A stretch of 64,000 bases of DNA from RGIG9608 sp045612365 (GTDB lineage Bacteria; Bacteroidota; Bacteroidia; Bacteroidales; Paludibacteraceae). The position numbers were made by a program, and so were the translations under genes. Below the pieces are notes generated by a model that saw only the letters and a program-made list of their open reading frames with translations, was not told the origin of the DNA and did not search any database. The stretch spans positions 50,556-114,555 of the forward strand of contig JAZKYY010000019.1 in NCBI GenBank assembly GCA_045612365.1, in the 5' to 3' direction. Of the stretch, positions 52,688-60,098 are shown in pieces (the stretch's first letter is position 1; each line of letters opens with the position of its first letter).

Positions 52688-52694
52688 AAGAGAG

Positions 52695-53672
52695 ATGGGA
52701 ATGAAAAAAATTGTAGCAATAGGAAATGCATTGGTAGATGTGCTTTCGCTTATCAAGTCTGATGCTGTTTTGGATTCTTTGGACTTATTAAAAGGCGGAA
52801 TGCAATTGATTGATGCCCGAAAAATGCAAGAGATAGGCAGCTCCACAAATGATTTGGACAAGAAAATGGTTCGTGGAGGCTCTGCTGCAAATACGATATC
52901 TGGACTTGGGAATCTAGGTATTGATACTAAGTTTATTGGGAAAATAGGGAACGATGAAGTTGGTAATTTTTTCAAGAAAGATATTCAATGTTGTAATGTA
53001 AAAGAGCAACTTTTGCTTTCGGAACTTTATTCGGGCAGATGTTTAGTGCTTATTTCACCTGATGGAGAGCGAACAATGAATACTCATTTGGGAGCTGCTA
53101 GTGAGTTGCAAGCAGATGAGATAGTGCCAGAAATGTTCGATGGTTACGATATTCTTCATATTGAAGGTTATTTGGTGCAAAATCATCAGTTGATTTGGAA
53201 AATTGCTGAAACGGCTAAAAAATGCGGATTAAAACTTTCAATTGATTTGGCAAGTTTCAATGTCGTAGAATCGAATCTTGTTTTTTTGAAGGAATTATTG
53301 TCAGAGTATATTGACATTGTTTTTGCAAATGAAGAAGAAGCTATTGCTCTTACTGGAGAGACTGCAGAAAAAGCGGTTGACACTATAGCAAATATGTGTG
53401 AAATTGCTATAGTTAAAGTTGGGAAAAGAGGTTCTTATGTGAAGTCTGGAGATGAACTCTTTACCATAAAAACTGCATCAGTAAATGCAGTTGATACGAC
53501 AGGTGCTGGTGATTTGTATGCTGCTGGATTTTTGTTTGGTTTAGCAAATGGTTTTGATTTGCAACGATGTGGAGAAATAGGATCTTTGGTTGCAAGTAAA
53601 ATAGTACAAGTGGTTGGAACAAAAATGGATAACGAAACTTGGGATGAAATAAAAAGAGCGATCTATGCCTAG
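52695..53672 (+). CDS. PfkB-family carbohydrate/nucleoside kinase (adenosine kinase-like)
   Basis: The 325-residue protein has the PfkB start I-G-N-A-L-V-D-V, a G-G-S-A-A-N-T motif near residue 60, and the C-terminal D-T-T-G-A-G-D-L-Y-A-A-G-F signature near 265 with the catalytic Asp. The domain order and M-x-L-I-D lid region resemble adenosine kinase-like members of Bacteroidetes, but ribokinase or inosine kinase activity cannot be excluded. The start may be ATG 52695 or 52701. The next gene begins inside its last codons. Confidence 0.87.
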   Translation: MGMKKIVAIGNALVDVLSLIKSDAVLDSLDLLKGGMQLIDARKMQEIGSSTNDLDKKMVRGGSAANTISGLGNLGIDTKFIGKIGNDEVGNFFKKDIQCCNVKEQLLLSELYSGRCLVLISPDGERTMNTHLGAASELQADEIVPEMFDGYDILHIEGYLVQNHQLIWKIAETAKKCGLKLSIDLASFNVVESNLVFLKELLSEYIDIVFANEEEAIALTGETAEKAVDTIANMCEIAIVKVGKRGSYVKSGDELFTIKTASVNAVDTTGAGDLYAAGFLFGLANGFDLQRCGEIGSLVASKIVQVVGTKMDNETWDEIKRAIYA

Positions 53673-53874
53673 AAAAAAAGTACTTAAACCATCCAATCGT
53701 CCAACTCTTAGTCGGAAAAATCGTATGACTTTTCTGCTCAATGATGAGGAAAAAAAAGCCTTTGATAGGTATGTGAGAAAGTATCGAGTAAAAAACCAAT
53801 CTCGTTTTTTGCGAGAACTAGTGATGCTTGCTGTGATTCGTCAACTTGAAGAAGATCATCCAACTCTATTTTAA
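53665..53874 (+). CDS. Small ribbon-helix-helix-like protein
   Basis: The 69-residue protein overlaps the kinase gene by 8 bp. After a basic N-terminus (P-R-K-K and S-R-K-N-R), a strand M-T-F-L-L-N and two helices (D-E-E-K-K-A-F-D-R-Y-V-R-K-Y, then N-Q-S-R-F-L-R-E-L-V-M-L-A-V) give the ribbon-helix-helix layout. It ends H-P-T-L-F. A DNA-binding regulator or a small conserved factor is likely. It resembles a small family found in Bacteroidetes. No toxin gene follows: the next gene is on the opposite strand after 12 bp. Confidence 0.75.
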   Translation: MPRKKVLKPSNRPTLSRKNRMTFLLNDEEKKAFDRYVRKYRVKNQSRFLRELVMLAVIRQLEEDHPTLF

Positions 53875-53886
53875 TAAGCTGTTTCT

Positions 53887-55044
53887 CTAGAAATTTATAT
53901 ACATATTTACGTCTTCGGCACTGATTGTGTTTTCGCAAAGGATAATTAGCCGTTCAACAATGTTCCTGAGTTCTCGAATATTTCCAGGCCACGAGTAATT
54001 TTTTAGCGTCTCAATTGCGGATTCGTCGAAGGTTTTCGTTGGGATACCTTGCTCTGCACATATTAAGGTGGAGAAATGTCCAATAAGAAGAGGTATATCA
54101 TTTTTTCTATCTTCTAATTTGTCGACATGAAGAGGGATGACATTTAGGCGATGAAAAAGATCTTCTCTGAAATTGCCTTTTTTTATTTCTTCTTTTAAGT
54201 TTTTATTTGTGGCGGCAATTACGCGTACATTGATTTTTGTTAATTTATCGCTACCAACAGGAGAAATAACATTCTCTTGCAAACATCGTAATACTTTGGC
54301 TTGAGCAGAAAGAGCCATATCGCCTATCTCGTCGAGGAAGATTGTTCCACCATCTGCTTGCTCAAACTTTCCAATCCTTTGTTTGATGGCAGAGGTGAAT
54401 GCCCCTTTTTCATGACCAAAAAGTTCACTCTCAATTAGTTCTGATGGGATTGCTGCACAGTTTACCTCCACGAAAGGCATATTTGACCGATTGCTTTGTA
54501 GAAAAATTTGTCGAGCAACAACTTCTTTTCCTGTGCCATTCTCGCCTGTAATCAGCACTCGAGCGTCTGTTGGTGCAATAGTGGTAATCATTTTTCGCAA
54601 ACGTTCTATCGAAGGAGAATTTCCAATCATTTCATATTTTTTGTCAATTTTCCTCTTTAGATGTTTTATCTCTGAAGTTTGCTTTTTTTGGTTTAGGGCA
54701 TTACGAACAACTATTAGTAGTCGATTTAGATCAATAGGTTTTTCAATAAAATCGTAGGCGCCTTTTTTTATGCAATCGACAGCTGTTTCTATATTTCCAT
54801 GCCCAGAAATCATGATAACGGGACTTTCAATCTCTTTTTCTTTGATTTTTTGCAATAATTCAATGCCGTCCATTTGTGGCATTTTTATATCGGAAAAGAT
54901 AACTTGATATTCGTTTTTTTCTAATGATTTGAGAGCCTCAAATCCATTTTCTGCAACATCGATGTTATAGCCTTCTACTTCTAGAATATCTTTCAACGTA
55001 TTGCGAATGCTTCGCTCATCGTCAATGATTAAAATTTTTGCCAT
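53887..55044 (-). CDS. Sigma-54-dependent response regulator lacking a DNA-binding domain
   Basis: The ATG at 55044 (M-A-K-I-L-I-I-D-D-E) gives 385 residues. The receiver domain has Asp8/Asp9, phospho-acceptor Asp52 and Lys102. The AAA+ domain has Walker A G-E-N-G-T-G-K-E (167-174), G-A-F-T-S-A (214-219) where the sigma-54 contact loop is usually G-A-F-T-G-A, Walker B around D238-E239, and W-P-G-N-I-R-E-L (352-359). It stops about 26 residues after that motif, with no Fis-type helix-turn-helix. H. pylori FlgR is a known activator without this domain. A -7 element (TATCTTTG, minus) is at 55086-55079. Confidence 0.9.
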   Translation of the reverse strand: MAKILIIDDERSIRNTLKDILEVEGYNIDVAENGFEALKSLEKNEYQVIFSDIKMPQMDGIELLQKIKEKEIESPVIMISGHGNIETAVDCIKKGAYDFIEKPIDLNRLLIVVRNALNQKKQTSEIKHLKRKIDKKYEMIGNSPSIERLRKMITTIAPTDARVLITGENGTGKEVVARQIFLQSNRSNMPFVEVNCAAIPSELIESELFGHEKGAFTSAIKQRIGKFEQADGGTIFLDEIGDMALSAQAKVLRCLQENVISPVGSDKLTKINVRVIAATNKNLKEEIKKGNFREDLFHRLNVIPLHVDKLEDRKNDIPLLIGHFSTLICAEQGIPTKTFDESAIETLKNYSWPGNIRELRNIVERLIILCENTISAEDVNMYINF

Positions 55045-55165
55045 AAAAAAGGATTTTTTTGTATGCCTGTTTAGCAAGCAAAGATAAAAAATAGTGAATA
55101 GAAAAAAATAAACATCAAAAGCAAAATTTTCTATCTTTGCGAAAGGATATTATTTTTTTGTAGTT

Positions 55166-56185
55166 ATGAAAAAAGGTTTTTTTTTAGTTGCAATAGCTTT
55201 TTTGTTTTTTGGTTGTGTAGATAATGGTAGACTTTTACCAAATGCTTCGGGAACAGCCTTTGAAGTATTAGTTGTAATTGACGATAAGGATTGGAATCAG
55301 CCATGTGGTAAAGCAATTTTTGATATGCTGAACACAGATGTCCCAAATCTGCCACAATCGGAACCAATGTTCAAAATATCTCATGTTCCTCATGCTAATT
55401 TTGATAGTTATTTGCGTCCAGCTCGCAACTTGGTTATTGTTTCGATTTCTCCTGAAAAATATACTCAAGCTAAAGTAGTTTACGCAAAAGAACGTTGGGC
55501 AAAAACACAGGCTATTGTTTCTCTAAATTCTCCAAATCAAGAAGAATTGGAACTTATAGTGAAAAAAGAGCAAGAGAAAATAATTCGCTACTTTGTAGAG
55601 ATGGAAAGAGAGAGGTTTTCTGCTTATCTCAAAAAGAAACACAATGCGGCATTTTCTCAAAAGGCTAAAGAAATGTTTGGAATTGAAATTAATATTCCTT
55701 CAGATATGTGTCAGATAAAGGAGGGAGACAATTTTGTATGGTTTACTAATGCAAGTTCAAAGACCCGTCAAGATATCGTGATTTATTCCTATTCTTATAC
55801 TTCGCAAGAGATGTTTACTTTAGGAAAGTTGATAGAAAAAAGAGATTCTGTGTTGAAAGAAAATGTTCCTGGACCAGAAGAAGGATCGTATATGGGAACA
55901 GAGACTTATTACGAACAACCCGTTTTGCATGAATTTTTGCTCAATAATGCTTATTGTGCCGAGGTTAGAGGTTTGTGGAAAATGTGTAACGGAAGTTTAA
56001 TGGGCGGTCCATTTGTTAGCCATAGCAGATTGGATGAGATAAGTCAGCGTATCATTACTATTGAAGGATTTGTTTTTGCTCCTGGAAAAGACAAAAGAAA
56101 CTATATCCGCCAGTTGGAAGCTGCTATTTATAGCACTAAAATGCCTCATGAGGTTAATCAGATTGTGGTAAAAAAGAAAAAATAA
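55166..56185 (+). CDS. DUF4837 family lipoprotein
   Basis: The 339-residue protein has a lipoprotein signal peptide with Cys17 (F-F-G-C). Its body has L-P-N-A-S-G, A-F-E-V-L-V-V-I-D-D, N-L-V-I-V-S-I-S-P near residue 95, and a C-terminal segment G-P-F-V-S-H-S-R-L-D and I-I-T-I-E-G-F-V-F-A-P. This matches DUF4837, a Bacteroidetes family of unknown function. It begins in a divergent gap with the sigma-54 regulator; a -7 box TATCTTTG is at 55132-55139. Confidence 0.85.
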   Translation: MKKGFFLVAIAFLFFGCVDNGRLLPNASGTAFEVLVVIDDKDWNQPCGKAIFDMLNTDVPNLPQSEPMFKISHVPHANFDSYLRPARNLVIVSISPEKYTQAKVVYAKERWAKTQAIVSLNSPNQEELELIVKKEQEKIIRYFVEMERERFSAYLKKKHNAAFSQKAKEMFGIEINIPSDMCQIKEGDNFVWFTNASSKTRQDIVIYSYSYTSQEMFTLGKLIEKRDSVLKENVPGPEEGSYMGTETYYEQPVLHEFLLNNAYCAEVRGLWKMCNGSLMGGPFVSHSRLDEISQRIITIEGFVFAPGKDKRNYIRQLEAAIYSTKMPHEVNQIVVKKKK

Positions 56186-56194
56186 AAGGAGAAC

Positions 56195-56230
56195 AAAAAA
56201 GGGAGAAAACAATTGTTTTCTCCCTTTTTT
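56195..56230. terminator. Perfect palindromic terminator
   Basis: The 36 bases form a perfect palindrome, 18-bp arms with AAAAAAGGGAGAAAACAA on the left. It can end transcription from both the DUF4837 gene and the convergent DPP-IV-like gene. Confidence 0.9.
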
Positions 56231-56252
56231 ATATCTGTTAATCTATATCTTT

Positions 56253-58388
56253 TTATTTAAGATTTTCTGAAAAATATTTCTCAATTTTCAAGAAAAGATG
56301 TGTGCAAGATGATTTATCTATAGAATCAAGATTTTTGTTAGGATAAATCATCATGTCAAACAGTATTCCATTATTTTGCAATTCTTCTGCAAGGGCAAAT
56401 GTGTTTTGTATATGTGCGTTGCTATCAGAAGTTCCATGAATAAGTAGTAGATTTCCTTTTAGATTTGGTGACTTGGTCAAAATGGATGATTTTTCGTATC
56501 CTTTGAAATTTTCTTGTGGACGACGCATTAGTTTCTCAGTAATTGTAGCAGAAGAAATTTTCCAATCAGTAATTGGAGATATAGCGACACCTACTTTGAA
56601 TATGTTTTCGTAACCTGTCATGCAAGATAAAGCTGTAAAACCTCCGTATCCCCAACCACATATTCCAATTTTATTTGAGTTGATAAACGAAAAATCGGAT
56701 AATTGTTTTGCTACTTCAATTAAATCTTCACTTTCTTTTGCTCCTAAATTTTGATAAATGTAACTTTCTTGAATGTCTACTCCAACCACAACAAAACCCT
56801 TTGTTGCCAAATAATATTCCCAACCAATTTCCCATTTGTCTGCTACAAATGGAGTTGTTAGTTGTGTATTTGTCAGCAATACGACTGGATATTTCTTCGA
56901 TTTGTCAAAATCAACTGGTTTAATCATCCATCCATTAAGATTTTGAGAACTTTCATCGCTGAAAGATAGAAACTCTTTTTGAGGTAAACTTTGTTGAAGC
57001 GCATTGTTTTTGACAAAAGAGTTATTTCCTATTTCCCTTATTTGAGTACCATTTGTTGCATTGTGAATGGAGAAAATATTGGGTTGAGAAGACGAAGAAA
57101 AATCATTTATAAAATAGGAGAGATCAGGTGAGAAATACGCGGAGTTTGTTCCTTTTTGTTTTGATAAAACAGTCTTTTTCCCTTTTAGATCTATAGAGTA
57201 AATTGTTCTTTGCAGAGGCGATTGTTCTGTGGATTGGAAATAAAAAGTTTTTTTCTTTTCGTTGAATCCATAAAAATCTGTAACATTCCATTTCCCTTTA
57301 GTAAGTTGTTGCACAAGAGCTCCATTATTGGTTTTGTGAAGGTAAAGATGTTTGTTTCCATCTTTTTCACTCATCCAAATAAATTGCCCGTTGGATAGAG
57401 GAGTAAATGTTTTTAGATTTTTGCAATCAACAGAAAACTTACTTTGCTCTGTTAGTATGATTTTCCCGACTGTTGAACGATGATTGCAAGCAAACAAATC
57501 CAATTGATTTTGATTTCGATTGAGTTTTGCTACAAACAAAATATCAGGTTGCATGTTCCAACGAATCATAGGTATGTAGCAGTTGTTTGTTTCGCCAATG
57601 TTCATTGTTTTTGTCGATTTGTAAAAAATATCATAAACGTGAACAGAAACTTTAGCAATCGTTTCTCCTGCTCTGGCATATTTTTGCGTTTCGGTTGTTG
57701 GGTAATCGGTTTCTTCAAAAAGTTGAAAAGATAAGTTTCTTACATTAGATTCGTCGAAACGAACATAGGCTAGGTTTTTGCTATCAGGGGAAAATTCGAA
57801 ATATCGGAATCCTTCAAACGCACCTCCGTAGCTTTCACTTGGTATTCCATTTATAACTTTTCCATTTTCTCCATCGGTGGTAATGGCAATTTCTGTGTTA
57901 AAGTCAAGTTTCTTTAGAAATAAATTATTTTTCCTTGCAAAAGCTACCATTCGCCCGTTGGGAGAAAATATGGCATTTTGCTGTTTCCCATTTTCGGAAA
58001 CCTTTATAAGTTCTTTTCTGTCAATACGATAAACGTAATAATTAGCTTTGATAGAATTGCTACTAATTTTCTCCGAATTTGTTCGGAATAATATGCGTTC
58101 GCAGAGCGAATCCATTTCAAAGGCGTCAATTTTCTCAATTTTTTCTTTTAACCAATCAAGAGAAAGAAGCGTGTCCTTTATGGCTCCTGTTTTGTGATTG
58201 ATGCGCAAAATACAATGTCCGTTGTTTCGTAACTGAGCATAAGTTTCTCCATCGTTTAGGGGGATAATTTGCTCGATTTTTTTTGCCTCAAAAGAGTTTG
58301 CTGCCCAATCTTCAATGAAATTATTTGCAAAAGCAGACAATTGAATTCCAACTATAGCAAACAATATGCTTAATGTTTTTTTTGTCAT
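56253..58388 (-). CDS. DPP-IV-like S9 family protein with inactivated catalytic site (pseudopeptidase)
   Basis: The 711-residue protein has a signal peptide (to about residue 21), an eight-bladed propeller-like region and an alpha/beta-hydrolase C-terminal domain. It aligns by eye with dipeptidyl peptidase IV, but the nucleophile motif G-W-S-Y-G-G is G-W-G-Y-G-G, with Gly580 (codon 56651-56649, GGA). The catalytic His in the Y-P-N-K-N-H segment is Leu687 (codon 56330-56328, CTT). The Asp (Asp655 in H-G-T-S-D) remains. The double-Glu motif after the second-strand Y is G-G-A (188-190). The reading frame is intact, so it is not decaying but has probably taken a non-catalytic or very different role. 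Known relatives with lost Ser exist in eukaryotes (DPP6, DPP10). Confidence 0.85.
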   Translation of the reverse strand: MTKKTLSILFAIVGIQLSAFANNFIEDWAANSFEAKKIEQIIPLNDGETYAQLRNNGHCILRINHKTGAIKDTLLSLDWLKEKIEKIDAFEMDSLCERILFRTNSEKISSNSIKANYYVYRIDRKELIKVSENGKQQNAIFSPNGRMVAFARKNNLFLKKLDFNTEIAITTDGENGKVINGIPSESYGGAFEGFRYFEFSPDSKNLAYVRFDESNVRNLSFQLFEETDYPTTETQKYARAGETIAKVSVHVYDIFYKSTKTMNIGETNNCYIPMIRWNMQPDILFVAKLNRNQNQLDLFACNHRSTVGKIILTEQSKFSVDCKNLKTFTPLSNGQFIWMSEKDGNKHLYLHKTNNGALVQQLTKGKWNVTDFYGFNEKKKTFYFQSTEQSPLQRTIYSIDLKGKKTVLSKQKGTNSAYFSPDLSYFINDFSSSSQPNIFSIHNATNGTQIREIGNNSFVKNNALQQSLPQKEFLSFSDESSQNLNGWMIKPVDFDKSKKYPVVLLTNTQLTTPFVADKWEIGWEYYLATKGFVVVGVDIQESYIYQNLGAKESEDLIEVAKQLSDFSFINSNKIGICGWGYGGFTALSCMTGYENIFKVGVAISPITDWKISSATITEKLMRRPQENFKGYEKSSILTKSPNLKGNLLLIHGTSDSNAHIQNTFALAEELQNNGILFDMMIYPNKNLDSIDKSSCTHLFLKIEKYFSENLK

Positions 58389-58393
58389 ATTTT

Positions 58394-59416
58394 TTAGTGT
58401 AAAATTTTGAATATCAGTAAACGAAGTATTTCTCCTTCTTCGGCAGAAACATTTCCAATGCCTTTGAGTTGAGCATCGGCTTCTCTTATGTAATGAATAA
58501 TTTTTATAATCTTCTCTAAAGGATAGTTTTTGGCAGCTATTGCATAGTCGTTCACAAAATAAGGATTTATTTTTAGCACTGAAGCAACGTTGTACTGGCT
58601 TTTGTCGGGTAGTGAGTGGTAAAATAGAATATTGGAAAAGAAATTAAATAAAACTGGTAGAATCATTACTAGCGGATTGTTTTTTTTGTTTTTTTTGAAA
58701 TAGTTCGCAATCTGATTTGCCATCAAGATATCCTTCTTTCCTAATGCTTTTTGCAGCTCAAAAACATTATAATCTTTACTTATCCCGATGTTTTTTTCTA
58801 TGATTTCGGGTGAAATTATTTTAGAGTTGCTTTCTTGAACTATTATTTTTAGTTTTTCAATTTCTCCTTTGATTCGCTCTAAATCAGTTCCTAAAAATTC
58901 TGCCATCATATTGGCAGCTTTTACGTCTATAGACAAACCCGATTTTTTCGCTTCGGTTACAATCCATACTGGGATTTGGTTTTCGTACAGTTTTTTCGAT
59001 TCGTAAATAACTCCGATGTTTGCAATGTCGGTTGCCACTTTTTTTCGTTTGTCAAGTGTGCCGTATTTGTAGCAAAAAACCAAAATGGTTGATGGTTGAG
59101 GATTTTGTAGGTAATACGAAAGATTATCGTACGATTTGATATGTTGCGCTTCCTTTACTATGATTAGTTGATATTGAGACATTATTGGATAGCGTTTCGC
59201 TAAATTGATAATGTTATCAATGTTTGTTTCTTTTCCGTAAAGAATAGTTTGGTTAAATTCTTTTTCATCTTCACTAAGAACTTCTTTCTCTAAAAAAATA
59301 CTCAAGATATCAATATAATAGGGCTCTTCTCCCATCAAAAAATAGATGGGTTTAAACTCCCTTTTTTTGAAGGATACGAGTAATTCTTCGTATGAGATGT
59401 TTTCTTTTTTTGCCAT
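58394..59416 (-). CDS. holA: DNA polymerase III subunit delta
   Basis: The ATG at 59416 gives 340 residues; a TTG 12 bases upstream is possible. The protein has Y-F-L-M-G-E-E-P-Y-Y-I-D near residue 28, typical of HolA, and the D-L-E-R-I-K-G-E-I-E-K-L helix near 190, with a helical C-terminal collar domain. It is the clamp-loader subunit that opens the beta clamp. It is divergent from a conserved HsdR_N-domain gene, an arrangement I recall as common in Bacteroidetes, and lies 5 bp upstream of the DPP-IV-like gene. Confidence 0.9.
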   Translation of the reverse strand: MAKKENISYEELLVSFKKREFKPIYFLMGEEPYYIDILSIFLEKEVLSEDEKEFNQTILYGKETNIDNIINLAKRYPIMSQYQLIIVKEAQHIKSYDNLSYYLQNPQPSTILVFCYKYGTLDKRKKVATDIANIGVIYESKKLYENQIPVWIVTEAKKSGLSIDVKAANMMAEFLGTDLERIKGEIEKLKIIVQESNSKIISPEIIEKNIGISKDYNVFELQKALGKKDILMANQIANYFKKNKKNNPLVMILPVLFNFFSNILFYHSLPDKSQYNVASVLKINPYFVNDYAIAAKNYPLEKIIKIIHYIREADAQLKGIGNVSAEEGEILRLLIFKILH

Positions 59417-59502
59417 TTTGTTTTCCAAAAGATGAAAGAGTCTTTGACTTTTCTATCCTAAAAATAGGTATATTTGCATCGCTTTTGCAAAGTTAGAAAA
59501 AA

Positions 59503-59958
59503 ATGGAGAAAATCAACTTGCCCCTTTATTCATTTAAGCAAAAAACGGAGAATGGTCAGCAGCTTATTTTTGACGAAATCAGAAAGAAATATGTTGCTCT
59601 AACTCCAGAAGAGTGGGTGAGGCAGGTAATGACAAAATTCTTAATTTGTGAAAGGAATTATCCTTTAGGGAGAATTGCTGTGGAAACTTCCTTGTCTTTC
59701 AATGGACTAAAAAAACGCTGTGATTGTGTAGTGTTTGATCAAAATTCATCTCCTTTGCTTGTTGTAGAGTATAAAGCTCCAAATGTTCCCATTACTCAAA
59801 AAGTTTTTGATCAAATTGCTGTTTACAACATGAAGTTAAATGTGAAGTATATGCTTGTAAGTAACGGAATTGAGCATTATTTTTTCTCTTCTGACCCCGA
59901 AACCAAAAAGTTCTCTTTTCTCAATCGTATTCCTTTTTACGAGGAGTTGATTGGGTAA
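59503..59958 (+). CDS. HsdR N-terminal-domain protein (PD-(D/E)XK nuclease-like)
   Basis: The 151-residue protein is a stand-alone domain related to the nuclease part of type I restriction HsdR. Putative active-site residues are Glu61 (A-V-E-T-S), Asp74 (R-C-D-C-V-V-F), Glu89 and Lys91 (V-V-E-Y-K-A-P) and Gln104 (F-D-Q-I-A). No modification, specificity or helicase genes are nearby, so it is not a restriction system. Divergent placement beside holA suggests a role in replication or repair. A -7 box TATATTTG is at 59469-59476. Confidence 0.8.
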   Translation: MEKINLPLYSFKQKTENGQQLIFDEIRKKYVALTPEEWVRQVMTKFLICERNYPLGRIAVETSLSFNGLKKRCDCVVFDQNSSPLLVVEYKAPNVPITQKVFDQIAVYNMKLNVKYMLVSNGIEHYFFSSDPETKKFSFLNRIPFYEELIG

Positions 59959-59987
59959 CGTTCTGCTTTTTTTGAAAAAAAGTCTTA

Positions 59988-60023
59988 TTTGTGTTTTTTT
60001 TGAGAAAAAATATACTACCTTTG
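59988..60023 (+). promoter_or_regulatory. Probable promoter for the large lipoprotein gene
   Basis: TTTG at 59988-59991 and TACCTTTG at 60016-60023, spacer 24 nt, slightly long; the -7 box is an excellent match. A 75-nt leader to the ATG follows with no clear structure. Confidence 0.5.
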
Positions 60024-60098
60024 CCCGTAATTCTGTGTTTACAGGTGTAAAGTTTTGAAATAAATTAACAGATTATAAAGATTAAATTTAATTTTTTT

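Noticed and set aside
59503..59958. Restriction-modification or defence island
   Set aside because: Only the HsdR_N-like nuclease domain is present; no methylase, specificity or helicase gene nearby, and its neighbour is holA.
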